Part shown: positions 31,977 to 44,329 of the stretch, piece by piece
How the letters are laid out: the number at the start of each line of letters is the position of its first letter
How positions within the stretch are numbered: position 1 is the first letter of the stretch
Source of the DNA: Spirometra erinaceieuropaei
Taxonomy: Eukaryota; Platyhelminthes; Cestoda; Diphyllobothriidea; Diphyllobothriidae
Length of the DNA: 64,000 nt
Reading direction: 5' to 3'
Assembly (NCBI GenBank): GCA_902702965.1
Contig: CACRXP010000038.1
Span: forward strand, 1,477,459-1,541,458
Program-made: the position numbers and the translations under genes
Notes under the pieces: model-generated
The model's input: the letters and a program-made list of their open reading frames with translations, nothing else
Database searches by the model: none
What the model was told of the DNA's origin: nothing

Positions 31977-34934
31977 AAAATTAGCGGCGTTTCCGTTTCG
32001 TAAATATTTCCTATTCACAGTAATAACGGCCATCCCCCCTTTCAAATTTTCTCAAAAATTAAGGCGAGAACTTGAAGCAAATCCTCCGAAATAATGCTTT
32101 TTAGGTACGGTACGGAAGTTAATTTGAACAATTAAACCGAAATCTATCAATTTTGACAGAAATACCGCGTGATATTTACGGGTATACGAGTACTGGATGT
32201 TTCACCACACTGACAGCACAGGTTTTAACTAAGAGCCCAGACACGAGCTCTTGGTCATGCTAGAGGAATTTCTTGCAAGGATACATTTTCGTAATCTTCC
32301 CCTCAACAAACTGGCATGAAAACTTATTCCATGGTCATTGTTTTTCATGAGGTCGTAAGCGCTGGTCGTTACTTCTTAGCGAGAGGAGGTGTGTAATCCA
32401 GGGAGGAGAGCCCTGCCACTCCTCTGAGATTTGCATCCTTTGTGTTGTTGAAAAACCAGGGGTTGGAAACTAGGCGACTCTAGGTCATTTAGGTTTGTCC
32501 TCAATTTCTCTGTCAACTATTTCCTTACGTCAGGGTTGTGTGGGTTCCGCAGAGCTAAAATCGGTCGTACCAGAAAGGCATGTAAGCAGGGCGGCCGTGC
32601 ATAAGTGGACTTAAGCGGGCATTCTGCCCCCTGTTCCACCACATTAGCCGATAACAGGACTTCCCATTGTCTAATTATTGACTATTGTACTGGTCAGAGG
32701 GGAAATTATTCGACAAATTTGGATATTTACCAGCTCTTATTTCGAATATGAAGAAGGTAACGTTCATTCTATCGAATTGCTATAAGTTTTGGTCCCTTTT
32801 CTCTCCTCTCTCCTGACCAGTAAGTGATGTCGCTGTGGCTGACAGCCAACTGTCGAATCGGCCCTCAAGCTAGTCACCTATCTGCGCTGTCTTCTCGAGT
32901 GGATCTGTCAAATCCTAGTGTCAGTCCACCTGTCAACTAAGTGACGAGGCGAGAAGAAATGGCCATCTAATAAGCTGGAATCAACCCCCCCCCCCCTCCG
33001 TCGCGATCAACAACGGATTTAAGCACATAATCAGCCGACAGTTTATCCGTTTCCCTGATTTTCCGCTTCTTCAAGAGCTATTTCACCGCTGAAACTCGAA
33101 AGACGCTTGACATTTCCTCCAATGAACTTGGTTTTTCCTTTCATTGTTCCCCCACCAGGGAAATTGGTTCATTCGATTTAGTATGATGACTGTCCTGTAT
33201 ATCCGATTAAAGAAAGTAAAGAAATTAGCGTACTTAAAGTCCTGCTGATAGAGATCCATAAACGTCCTACATCAGCGCATTAGTAGCTGATTACTTTTGT
33301 CAAAACGGCAGCTAAACTATAAGTGTAAGGAAAAATTCCGCTCAGCCGTTGCTGTATGCTAAATTTCGTTTTATTTGGTGAGACTAAACCGTTTCATAAT
33401 AAGGCATCCCTATGTCAGTTAGCTTTTTCTTTTATTTGCTCCTCACCGCATCGTCGTTTCCTGTTTCTTTTTCTTGCCTGTTGTCTTGTCCACCGGGACT
33501 TCAAATTACAAAACTGGCGACTGGCTTACATGCGAGGCATTTTCTAAAAAGGTATTTATTTTCTGTCACGTTATAGTTGGGTTTCATCTGAGCCAGTTTC
33601 AATTTATACGAAAGCATGCGATATTATGTTTGGAAACTTTAGCTAAAAATTTATTGCGGCACAAACCGTGTGTCTCTCAAAAAATAATAAAACCCAGATT
33701 TTGTTAGTTGTACCGCTTATGACACTCACCCCGATTTATTCAGCCTGTGACAGGTTGCAGATTTAGCATATCAGAGGTTATTGGATGTAACTGAAATCGG
33801 TCGGAGGCAGAATTCTGGGAGTGATGGAGTCATTTGAAAGCCAGACATAGGGACCGCAGTCCACGGGACCAGAGGTGGGCGTAAGGCCAGTTGACACCTC
33901 ATTCAGTCATGGCTTTAGTCCGCCGCCCTATTTCTCCGACTGACTTGTTGATCGTCGTAACGTTTCTGCGATTTCACATGCAGGCTGAAGCAGCACGTGG
34001 TAGCAGCATTATAGGTGGTGTAATGAGAGGGCTCAGTTGGCGTGTTCTGTTTCTGATCGGCTAAGATGCAGTCAAATGGTTGGATGCTGGAATGAAGCGA
34101 AGGCAGTTAGTGGTGGTCTGTCCCCGCAATCGCCAACGCGCCAATCGACCTAACGCTTCCTGTCAATCCCCTGCTTGAGTCACGCGTGAAGTAGTAACAA
34201 CGTGGCGAGAGTTCGAGACCAATGGACTTCGCATCCCACGCTAATTTGCGAACGAAGTCCAGGCGCGCGCACGTACGGGCTTAGCGCCGAAGGCCGAGAA
34301 TCTCAACGTCTGTCACATCCAGCTGAAGATAATGCTTGACGCAACTGCCTGATGGGCGGGTGCATATTCCTTCGCTTCAGTGAAGTTTGTCCAACGACCT
34401 CCTCTGTCTTGACTTGCGGTCTGGAAATCCCTGTCGACTCGTCACACCCCGCTGAGTGTAGAAGGAATGGGTCCAGCAGACGAATGCTTGCTGAGCACGC
34501 TATCAAGCCAGGCAATCATACAGCAGTTTTCGATGGACATCTTGCGTACTGTCTTTTTGTGCATTAATTAAGTGACTTGCATCTGATTGACTTGGCGTCT
34601 AATTTCAGTTTTGCCATTCCGGTGTGACCAAGAGTTTAACAGAAGGGAGTGGATACTGTTCATTAGCACAAGACCGTCACCCTCTGATGAGGTCACGTCG
34701 ATTTTTTGGATTGTAAAGTTCCGAACAAACATTTCTACCTTAAAGAGTATACGTAGACGTACGTGCTAGTCTGGGACAGAACATACCAGTACAGGGACGA
34801 CAGCCCTACGGTTATGAGGTAACGCTTGGCCGCTTTATTACTGTATGTGTTACAAGGTGTGCGGAAGGATCCAGTCTGTGCCACAATTTAACAATTATAA
34901 TGACAGAACACATTCATGACACGACACGTCATGT
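31977..34934. other. Intergenic, almost nothing recognised
   Basis: This lies downstream of the cyclase-like gene. A short piece of repeat E (cagcacaggttttaactaagagcccagacacg) lies near 32213-32245, and there is a C run at 32986-32997. No exon of the PHF20-like gene was found here. Confidence 0.4.
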
Positions 34935-35160
34935 TATAACCGACATACTGCCTACATAATGCGCCACTGTGTGGCTGTTGGTTGGGCTCGAGAGAGAGCC
35001 CGTAAGGCACAACGGAACGAGTGAGTTCCGTAAGAACGATCGGTGAACGCCCCCTATCATTGTATATTACCGATCGAAACCGACAGGGCAACGGGCTCGT
35101 GGCCCAGTGATTAGAGGTGTGGACTTCTAACTAACAGGTCACGAGTTCGAGCCTTCTGGG
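34935..35160 (+). repeat. tRNA-derived SINE, tail of one unit joined to head of the next
   Basis: The body end (gcgccactgtgtggctgttgg ... aagaacgatcggtgaacgccccc) runs directly into the leader and tRNA-like head (box A-like TGGCCCAGTGA at 35100-35110, box B-like GAGTTCGAGCC at 35143-35153). This suggests a tandem dimer truncated at both ends. Confidence 0.75.
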
Positions 35161-35599
35161 TTTGGTATCAGCTGCAGTATTGTCAAAGGTTTGTCGTCGT
35201 ATCGCCTGCGGCGAGGACTCAAGTACAAAATCATAATGCTCAAAGCAGTCACAAGTTAATTGTTGGTCACATTGCAGAGTCAAAAACGTTCAACAAGGTC
35301 AAGAGTTTTCATCCACACAATAGACCCCTGGTCGCATTGGTCCCTACTCGAATAGTCTTTGTGACGCTAGCCGAATACTACAAAACTTTCCAATGGAAAC
35401 CCGGAAATCAAATTTATGGTAATTAGTATATGTTTCGTAAGCATGCCAGCAATTGAGGGTGCTAGAGAGGTCCAGTTGCCTTATCGAGTCATTGTTGTAT
35501 AAACCCATCACCCGGGTTGCAAAACCTTAGTGTACATGACTACAATCGAATAAGAAACTCAATTACAAACCGACAGAAAGACATAAAATGAGGAAGCTC

Positions 35600-36300
35600 T
35601 GGAAAGAACTGAGAATGAGGGCAGAAGAGGGGGAATGGCTTATGGACGACGCCTCTTCTAATCAAAACTGGTCCCCGCCGAGAAGACAGACCCCGAGGGT
35701 GATGTACTGGATTGTAAAAAACCCGTTTAACAGAATAAATGAAATCAGGACATTGGTCGGAGAGTACACAGCAGATGTCATCGTCTTAACAGAAACGCGG
35801 CTTTCTGAAAGTATTGAAAAACATGATATATCCCTCCGGGGGTTGTCAGCTGCTAAGAAGAGACAGGAAGAGCTGGGGAGACAAGATTGCTATCTATGTT
35901 AGCTGCAGTTTAATCGCAGTCTCTGGGCAGCATTCTAGAGCAGCGGAAATGGAATTTCTATTTTTATATATCTTCACTAAGTACAGCGATACTGGAACTT
36001 GCATTTACATACCATCCCCCAAACCGAATTTCCGAACGCAAAGGCCCTCTCTTAACGGAACTGAACAAAACCTGTTTGAACATGAATGTCCTTATTGTTA
36101 GGGACTTTAACGCTCCCAATCCCGACTGCAAAGCATGGAATGTTTCGGGTCCAGCGAATAAATTCGGTGGAATGGCAGCGTAAAACTACTATTCTAGAAT
36201 GTAACTTTCGAGACACATTTCAAGGGAGTGTAAAGTTCAGACTGCCTTGACCTGGTGTTCACCCGAGATGCAGAGTGTGCTAGGTCTACAATGTCTCCCG
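35600..36300 (+). mobile_element. Non-LTR retrotransposon endonuclease fragment (CR1-like)
   Basis: Frameshifted pieces read NRINEIRTLVGEYTADVIVL then TETRLSES, IAIYVSCSLIAV, VRDFNAPNPDCKAWNVSG, and near 36237 LDLVFTRDAEC. These are the TE(T), GDFN and LDLVF motifs of apurinic-like endonucleases of CR1/jockey-type elements. The GD is changed to RD and several stops are present. Confidence 0.75.
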
Positions 36301-38199
36301 CCAATGAGTGCAAATGAGCCCACTGTAATGCTCTTCGAGTGCTTCCTGTTCTCATAACCCCACTTACCTAGACAGTTGGAAAAAATACCTGGAAAAGAGA
36401 TATTGCCAGCATACAAACTCAAGTCTGGGCAATACCGTGGTCATTCTTGTTTCAGGGAGCAGTAAACGGATGCTGAACCACGTTCAGTTCGCTGGTCGTA
36501 TGCATGTGTGTATTGGCAGCGTTGCAGACAGAGCTCCCGACGACCCTATTTACGTAAAATAATTTCGTATATTTATGCTTTTGAATAAGACTTCAAACAC
36601 CTAATCTGTGGTCGCCTCACAATGCAAAATAATTTTAAACAAAATTGTCCATGTTTATTCTGAGTCAGTACAGAAATATTGTGGATCACAAAGATCTTTA
36701 CAAGACAGACTGTGAGAAGTCATGTCGTGAAAGACGAAATTGTTGAAAATTGCGTGTTCGAGTTATCTTTTAGACATAAAATGGTGTCAGTGATCAACAT
36801 ATCACTTGGTAGGAAGCTCCACGGCCGGACTACGCGTTGGCTGAGTGAAATCTTTTGCAGTCTAATCGCGTACGTTCACTTTCGACTTTGCAGGGGTAGC
36901 CGCGTAATTGATTTGTACAGGCAAATCCAAGGGGCCCTCTGGTCTCAGTGAGCAACACTGTCCACGGATAGTCCGCATATTCTGAGCAGACTACAGCTTA
37001 AGTGTCTATGAAGTAGAGGGAACAATTCAAGCACATTCAGGCTATCCTGATACGACATATACTTGAAATCATTGACTATCGTCGTTGCTCTTCAATGCAT
37101 CCGTTTGAGGAAGTAAATGTTTTTTTTATCATCCATGGCTTAGCTCCTGGCATCCCATATTCTGGACGGGGTCCCAAAAGACGCCAAAAATTCTTCCGGA
37201 GTTCAGAAGGAAATAATTTAGACGCACGTCTAGTCCAATGCTACGTACTAGTTGCCTGCTGCATCACCTTCTTACAGTGTTCTAATGGCACTAAATTTAT
37301 AGTCGTCCACATACCCACACCTCTGTGCTTTTCAACACCTTCTCTTTCGGTCCCGCTAACATTTCACTAGTATATTAAAGAGCTGTTTTGGACGGAGTTC
37401 AAGTGTAGGATCACGCATTTGGACACACTGAATTGTAAAAGTCATCTGGTTGAAAGAATCATTGAGCTTAAATGTCATCCTACATTTGCAGATGTTAAAA
37501 GTCAGGAGCTATAGACAGCACCATTCGACAGGCTAATAACTTCTTCTTGGGATGTGTCTCTAACAACAATACTGTGGATAACTTTCCAGATGTTGTTTTA
37601 TCTGATGACATGACGCATCCACATTCATGAATAAATAGAAGAAGGCCAATTCAAGCACCCGTTCATTTTGAATTTCGCGTTCTAGGTCTGTAAGATATGA
37701 TCGTTTTAGTTTTGCATAGACAATTTCAGAGCGATTTAGGGGGCTGTTTTCGATTTATTTTAAAATATTACATCTTGTACCTGACGCCTTCAGTTTTAAG
37801 GGTATTTGCCCGCATGGCGCGCTGTCAAAGACCTACCTGAAGTCAGTGTAAGCAGCATGCATGATGAGTCTTTTACCAGATGTCCTGGTTTGTCACACAC
37901 CATCTTCCATACCGACAGTTGTGTCGAACGTTGAATGGGAGACCATCGTTTTCCAGACAGTCATAGCGTATTTGTTAGCATTTTATAAGACGTTGCTGCA
38001 GATGGGAGACAGACTGAAGGGTCTGTAATTGGTGTCACGAGAGTGACTTTTGTTTTCCATATATATTACGAAAGTGTATTCGCCAATTGGATTGTTGATA
38101 TGTCTGTGCCGTTTTTCCTGGGAACTACAACTAGAGCAACTGCAGGATGTTGCAAAGGGACGATTAATATATAGAGAGGCAAAGTATATAAAGGAAGGG
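36301..38199. other. Intergenic, nothing recognised
   Basis: No gene or named repeat was identified. Confidence 0.35.
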
Positions 38200-38405
38200 G
38201 AGGCCGTGAGGGGGATTTCTGGTTTATTGATCACCATCAGCCAGCCTTCCAAATTCTAAACTTTGTCGACAGGCACAGGCAGATCGGCACTGTCTACAAA
38301 GAGAGGCCACTGCAAGCCTATGGCTGAATGTTGCCAACTGATACGGTTAGCAAGCCAGAAATAGTCATTTTGGCCCCCTTATCTTTGTCGCAGAAGCCAT
38401 CCTGT
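38200..38405. repeat. SINE body fragments
   Basis: The pieces gggatttctggtttattgatcaccatcagccagcc and agcaagccagaaatagtcattttggccccc match the SINE body in opposite orientations. Confidence 0.45.
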
Positions 38406-38734
38406 TCAGTTACAAGCCGATACGTGGCTGCCTGCAGGACCCTAGATTAAGCCCCAGGCATAATGGAACGGCCATTTTCCGTACCGCAGTCACCGAGCGT
38501 TCCCAGATATAAACATATTCAGAAATAAATGACGCTCTGCGAGAACGATATAACCTTGATTGCGTACATTTTTGAGATTGGATTTCCATCCCCTTGTCAG
38601 ACTTATGGAACCTATACAAAGATATTTAACCGTAACAGAACGGAGCCTGCGATTTTGCTTGTAAATTGTATTTCACTATCACCTCACCATTGGTTGTACA
38701 GGTTTCCATTTGTCCTTAGGAATGTTGCACGTGG

Positions 38735-39110
38735 TTTCTAAATTGGTACGACGAATGAGGCATGCCTCATCGAAAGCATAGACTCCAGGAGTTCACGGCA
38801 TTTCCGTTTGGGGGAGTTGTCCATAATGTGAGCGTTCTTCTGCGTGAATTCGTGCCTGGTGTCCAGTGTGTTTATAATTTTCTGGGAGAGATGATCTTTT
38901 TCACCGCGAACTGGTTTACGTATACACAGGATTAGACAGATTCCCCAGTTGACGACAACAGACGACATCATAACCGATAAATGGGATCTTGTAGACAACA
39001 CCGTTCTCTCGAGGTAAACAACCCTGTCGTTAGGCTGTATACGCTGTGTGCAGAGGTAGTTACGGGTTGGTGTGCTACTTGTATCTGAATCATGAGTCAT
39101 TGACAGTGAT
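38735..39110 (-). mobile_element. Penelope-like endonuclease remnant
   Basis: On the minus strand, INTLDTRHEFTQKNAHIMDN followed by KRKCRELLESMLSM matches the H...THxF...A.I...RELLES pattern of the Penelope endonuclease C-terminal half. The GIY and YIG motifs are not visible. Confidence 0.55.
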
Positions 39111-39169
39111 TAAAGACAGTGTCGGTTTTTCGACAATTTAAAAAAATTCGACTGTTTTGCACATGTTCC

Positions 39170-39705
39170 CCAATCTAGGGATGGTGGTTTTGTCCTTTAC
39201 ACAGTTTTTTTTCGATTTCACTAAGCCTTTTGATCGTGTTGACCATGCTCTTATCCTCACAATACCTTCTTCTTTTGGAATAGGTGTAATCTCTTGAGTT
39301 TGATATCCTCTTACCTGGGGGCTCGCACACAACGGGTTAAGATCTCCATTGTCGTCTCCAACCCCACATGCATGAGGAGTGGGGTCATTCAGAGTAGTGT
39401 ACTCGGCCCGCTATTATTTTGTATTTTTGCCAACTATGCACCAGATTTATTCGAGAATGACAAGACCTGCATGTATGCGGATGATTTGAAAGTTGCATGC
39501 GCATGGCACCCGTTTCTTTCTTGGCATAAATGTTCAGTCATGGTGGTTGGCGATGACGACCAATCCCAAATAAGGACTGGCGGTCACGACGTAAGTGAAT
39601 ATGAAGTTATTAGGGATCTGGGTGCATCATACTTCAAGGGTCTTACTCTCTCGGATCACTGCGCCCTGAGAGTCTGGGAGTGTGTTCACAGGTGTTTTGA
39701 ATGAG
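39170..39705 (+). mobile_element. Non-LTR reverse transcriptase fragment (CR1-like)
   Basis: Reads DFTKPFDRVDHALIL, LLSLISSYLGARTQRVKI, then SGVIQSSVLGPLLFCIFAN and KTCMYADDLKVAC: reverse transcriptase blocks including the palm YADD box. A frameshift lies near 39290. It may belong to the same element type as the endonuclease at 35600-36300. Confidence 0.82.
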
Positions 39706-40424
39706 AGCCTTGGCAGCCTTCGTCGCCGTTAGCGTCATTTTTGTCGGAACTTGAAAGCGAAATAAAGCTGCTTTGCTTATTTCGGTCTCACGGTTTATAT
39801 TGACTTTCTATAGCCGATTCTCCTCGAAGAACAGGTTGCATATTATTTCGTCGTTGTTGTTGAAAAGGTAATGATATTGGCGACGCGCGACCAAGTACAT
39901 TCAGGACTGTGAATGGGCAAAAAGAGGCCCCAGGACCTGTCCCTAAAACCCGCCATTCAAAAAAGTATTGGTCCGTTCTTAACTATATCCACAGCGGCCG
40001 CAAATTAATCCTGGATAAAACATAATTCCCTTAATACTTTATACTCACCCTCCAGTGATCGCACAGAAATCAAAACTGTGATTTTTTTCTAAAAGAGGTA
40101 AAAATACACGCACCTCCGAATCGCTAAAGTTTTTACCAGCGGATAAGTGGCTGCGCAAATTAGATGATTTCGTTTTAATTAACCAGCAGCTTTAAATTAT
40201 GACGGGCAGTATTAGCGGTTCGCTTGGTCTCCCGGGACTTGCAGGTTGCACCTTTGTTGACCACGCTGTTTATGTTAGCAGTCAGTGCCTGCAGAAGTAA
40301 GTACTTCAGTGATCATATATTGATTATTACACGTAGTTCTTCGTTATGGGATGCTTCTCCCACCCCTATGTTATTGTCCTGAGTGTTGCGTAATACATAT
40401 GATGCATGATTTACCACACAGACA

Positions 40425-40745
40425 GCGCAGGTACTAGTTAAAAACCCAGACAGCGGCCTCGTAGATATTCTGCCACCGCATGACACAACTGCGAAGGGTC
40501 CGACTCCTCGTTGTGTCCTCCAGCGTTCCCCGTGCACTTTATGGTGAATGCTGCGGTTTTTGAAATTTCAGCCTCTTAATCTTCTCAGAAATTACTGTGG
40601 TGGCTTCGAGAAAGACATTAGGAAGGGAAGTTTATTGGCTAAGTGCGAATGTTGGTATGAATACTTGGGTCGAAGTCTCTCAACCACGGTGGGATAACCG
40701 CGTACTATTCATTAACTGCCGACAAGCAGTCAGTAGTATGCCCTT
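40425..40745. repeat. Dispersed repeat E, copy 1
   Basis: Shares caggtactagttaaaaaccc, agacagcggcc, the stretch ccagcgttccccgtgcacttt and the following tttcagaaatta-type segments with 42875-43200 and, reversed, 56740-56975. A short piece recurs at 40765-40880. Confidence 0.6.
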
Positions 40746-41199
40746 GTTGCATGATTTTCTAGACTGACTGCACAGATACTAGCCAAAAGCCCAGACACGT
40801 TTCGCCGACACCAGATCGCTGCAATCACGCCAGTCACGCAAAGGAACTGTTGGGCGGATCGTGTCCACAGACTACTAACAAGTCAACCAATGACAAAACT
40901 AGCCGTAGGGGCTAGTCCTGAGTGAGTGATATCAGGGTGTCTTTACGCTTTAAATTAATTATACAAATTATTGCCATTGTTCTCCAGCCTTGGTAAAATG
41001 ACAGTTTATAAGGTTTTGGTAGGAACATAACAGTATTTTAGTTTGTACGCAACTACTAAAGATGATGTATACCCTGGTGACCATAGATGCACGTTAAATT
41101 TCTATGAATGTTAGAAGGTAGCGCGTTTCCTATTACCCATTATCTGGCTGAGCGGGGCAACTCGACACTTAAGAAAAGGAAGTCTTCATTTTTGCCATG

Positions 41200-41650
41200 G
41201 CTACCAGCGACTAATAGTCGTCCGGTTTGTTGACTTCGCCGCTGCGTTCGATCCCATCCATTGTGAGTTCCCGTAGACGGTAACAGGACTTGAGGTGCCT
41301 GCCAAAATAATCATGATCAAGGTCTATTATCGTTCCGCCACTACACGGGTTCTGGCTCATAACAGTCTGCTCCAATCATTCGATATCTGATCTGGCGTTC
41401 GACAAGGTTGCATCCTGTCACCCATTCTGTTCAACTACGCCACCAGCTGGATTCTCGGAAAGGCCCTACACAGTTTTGGCGGTGTTGCGATTGCACCCGG
41501 ACGTCGACTGACTGATCTCAACTGCGTTGATGACATTGCCTTGTTAGCCTCGAGCTTTGGTCATCAATCTGTGGTGTCTCAAATGAGGGAAGTCTCAAAA
41601 TCCGTTGGTTTATTCATAAACGTCGGAAAGACCAGTGTTTCCTAGCTGCA
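41200..41650 (+). mobile_element. Non-LTR reverse transcriptase fragment (second type)
   Basis: Reads VDFAAAFDPI, PAKIIMIKVYYRSATTRVL, SGVRQGCILSPILFNYAT then LTDLNCVDDIALLASSFGHQ and VGLFINVGKTSVS. The palm box is CVDD, a change from YADD. There are one or two stops. It differs in sequence from the fragment at 39170. Confidence 0.82.
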
Positions 41651-41689
41651 TCCCTGATCAGGAAAAGACCCCTCGGATATATACATATA

Positions 41690-42170
41690 TCAAAAGGCAG
41701 ACATCCATCAAATATAATTTGAAGGCAAGTACGTTCTTCGAGTGCATAGGTTCGTGAAACTCAGCCGTTTTTGGTAGGTCAGACGCCGACGATGCGAGTT
41801 TTGTCCCGGACGAAGGTGTCACCTGTTTTTTAGGGTATGCGTGACCACTTGAGACTGATAGCCTCGCCTCTGAGCTGGTAATTGGTGCTCCTGAATGCGT
41901 GTAGAGGCGGATTTTCTCGTTTGGCCGTAATATGCGGCACCGTATAGGATCATGTAGGCGGTTCCCATCGTATCAAGATAACCAACCGCATCCTTAGAGT
42001 GTACAAAATGGATGCGTAAAGCAGTCGTTGGTTTGTGCCCTCTTCTGTTTGCTTCTTTAAATGCGTTCAGATGCATTATAGATATATGGAAGAATTCGCC
42101 AATTATTTGTTTTTCCACCTGATTAGATCTTTTTCCTCTTCTTTTATCTCTTGTTTCAGTCATCGACGTA
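41690..42170 (-). mobile_element. Penelope-like GIY-YIG remnant
   Basis: The minus strand reads GTAYMILYGAAYYGQTRKSA then TRIQEHQLPAQRRGYQSQVV: GIY-like and YIG-like (YYGQTRKS) motifs plus the EH...RR helix. It is truncated on both sides. Confidence 0.7.
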
Positions 42171-42399
42171 CGATATCTCTAGCATAAACATTTTTTGGAA
42201 AATAATTCAGACAGGCGTTTCTGTCGGTGACTTTCTTCGTCAGAATACTGTTTTGCTCGATGAAACAGACTGTTGACGGTACTCCGACTGAAAGATTGGG
42301 TTGTTACTCTCATGGTCCAGCATGAATTCCGCATAAGTGTCTGCGGTCGACGGTTGTATGTGATGTCCCTGCCCTACATGCTAAGAATTTCCTAAGCGA

Positions 42400-42760
42400 A
42401 GGCTCGGCAATTAAAGCGGTATGGTATCTTCATCGCCTACAAGCCGGCGCCCTCCCTGCGCATAGCATTATCCCGAATAAGACTTCATACCCAATGAACA
42501 GCATCCCATGTGCGAACTGCTCTTGCGTTTATGTTGACCATACTGGCCGACGACTTGGGATCCACATTAACAAACATAAGCCGGCCATCCGCCGACTGAA
42601 ACCCATGTTTATCGTATCTGTGCACGCCTTGAGGACGACCATCGCTTCAATTGAGACAGAGCCGAAGTGATCGCCCTGCTAACGCCACTAGACGCAAGAA
42701 TTTATCCAAGCTTGTCCCTTCCACTGCAACCAGTCTAAAAATTTACAGGTATAACTAGAT
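42400..42760 (+). mobile_element. Penelope-like GIY-YIG remnant
   Basis: Reads NSIPCANCSCVYVDHTGRRL then GIHINKHKPAIRRLKP: the GIY-YIG block with YVDHTGRRL in place of YIGxTGRRL. Stops follow. It is convergent with the reverse remnant ending at 42170. Confidence 0.65.
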
Positions 42761-42874
42761 TTTCCGACGGACGTTCTCCTTTCATTGTATCTTCTCGGAA
42801 TGCACATTACCTCCATTACTCACTGTACATATATTTATTTTATGACAGATGGTCATATCATACTCCCGACATAG

Positions 42875-43200
42875 GTACTAGCTAGAGGCCCAGACACGTG
42901 TTTCGCCGATGTTCTGCCGCTGCGTGGCAGCTGCGAGGGGTTCGGCTCCTCAATTAGTCCCCCAGCGTTCTCTATGCGGTTTCTGGTATATGAACTCCAG
43001 AGAATAATCAAGCTAATAATTTCAGAAATTAAGTGCAGAACATGGAGTTAAGTGTCCGGGACGTGACGTTTTAGGGTCAGACCCTAGATTACAAGGAACA
43101 TTTGAGTCGAAGACAACTACTTTGGAATAACCATGTGATGTCCACCATACAATTAGTTCCACTAGTAGTATGATTTTATATGACGGATAGTGTTACAGCA
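42875..43200. repeat. Dispersed repeat E, copy 2
   Basis: Begins aggtactagctagaggcccagacacgtgtttcgccg. It shares its order of segments with 40425-40745. Confidence 0.6.
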
Positions 43201-43477
43201 TGGTATGGCCCTCTGTCTCTTCGACTCAAGTGTTCATTGGAATCTCGGGGTTCCTTGTTTTCCGTTGTTTTTAACAAATTTCCCCATTTTCTACCTTAGG
43301 AAATATGACAATCGTCTCACAAACTGAGGATGATCAATTTATTCTTGTCATTTTCACGTACGCCTTGATAAGTGCATGCTTGAACCTAGAGTCTTCGCCA
43401 GGATTTCAAGTTTTTTTTCTGTACTTTTGTGTATTCTAGGAAGGTAAAGCTGGCACCTGGGGCCTTTGTGAAAGGAG

Positions 43478-44329
43478 ATGCCGAGCCCAAACAAAAGTAA
43501 GCAGATTACGCATGCGTCAGTCCCCTCATGTCCTGAAAAGTCCCCCTGCGTTTCCAAAGCCGTCTTCGGCATTGGGAGTTATGTCATGGCGCTTTGGCGA
43601 AACAAGTTCGAGTATCTTGCGGAGGTGTTGGCCTTCCGCAACCGATCTCGTGAACATCCAGAGTACCGCCTCAAGTTTGTTTGGGACCGGGTAATTGAGT
43701 GGACACCGGCCTCTCGCATTCGCAAGGCTACTCAAGCAGAAATCTCCTACGTGCTCAAATTTGTCCGTCGGTACGGCGATCCGCACAGTAGTCATCGAAG
43801 TCCTGTGCCCGTGGCAAAGCAGGACTGCAAAGAGCCTGTACAGGAAGAGGAGGCATCACAGGCTCGTCAAGTTCGTCCGAAAAACACTTCCGACGAGGCG
43901 TCTTCTGCGGTCAAGCCCCCTCCGCAGGCTTCGACAACCCAGTCGCTTGGAGCCAAACAGGCGAACAAGTCGGAGACCAAGCGCAAGTCGGCGCCTCCAT
44001 CAGCACGCCCTCCGGACTCAAAAGTAGCACCCTTGACGACCAGCGGTGGTGGCGCTGGTGCAGGTGTTAAACTGGTAGTTGCGCGGGACGCGATTTCCAT
44101 GGAGAGTACGGTCGCCCACGGCGACATGCTGTACGACAAGAGCATTGCACAATTCCATGAGGCCTGTCGGAAACGAAGGGAACTGAAGCGTCGAGCTATT
44201 GATTCTGACGCACCTACCACCAACACTACCTCTGAGCAGGAAGGACAGACTTCATCTGCAGATAACACGAGGCCTCCACCAGCGAAGAAGTCAAATTTCC
44301 TCGTACAGGATATTAAATCGGAGTGTTTT
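43478..44329 (+). CDS. PHF20-like protein, exon with Tudor-like domain
   Basis: I start at ATG 43478 because an in-frame TAA lies at 43445, after the acceptor at 43439, so translation cannot enter from upstream. Residues ~30-90 hold GSYVMALWRNKFEYLAEVLA, then YRLKFVWDRVIEWTPASRIR. This is the strand order of a Tudor barrel and resembles the second Tudor of PHF20 (GDxVLARW at its start). The rest is basic, Lys/Arg/Ser/Pro-rich linker with candidate nuclear localisation stretches (CRKRRELKRR) and a conserved-looking NFLVQDIKSE near the end. The donor is TTT|GTAAGT in phase 0. The in-frame bases to 44413 are intron. Other Tudor/chromo-barrel proteins are alternatives for this exon alone, but the downstream PHD and post-PHD segment favour PHF20. 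Confidence 0.85.

Noticed and set aside
34690..34720. CTGATGAGGTCACGTCG as a hammerhead core
   Set aside because: No GAAA box at a suitable distance and no pairing helix I.
35588..36101. Open frames near 35.6-36.1 kb as an independent gene
   Set aside because: They are frameshifted pieces of a non-LTR endonuclease.
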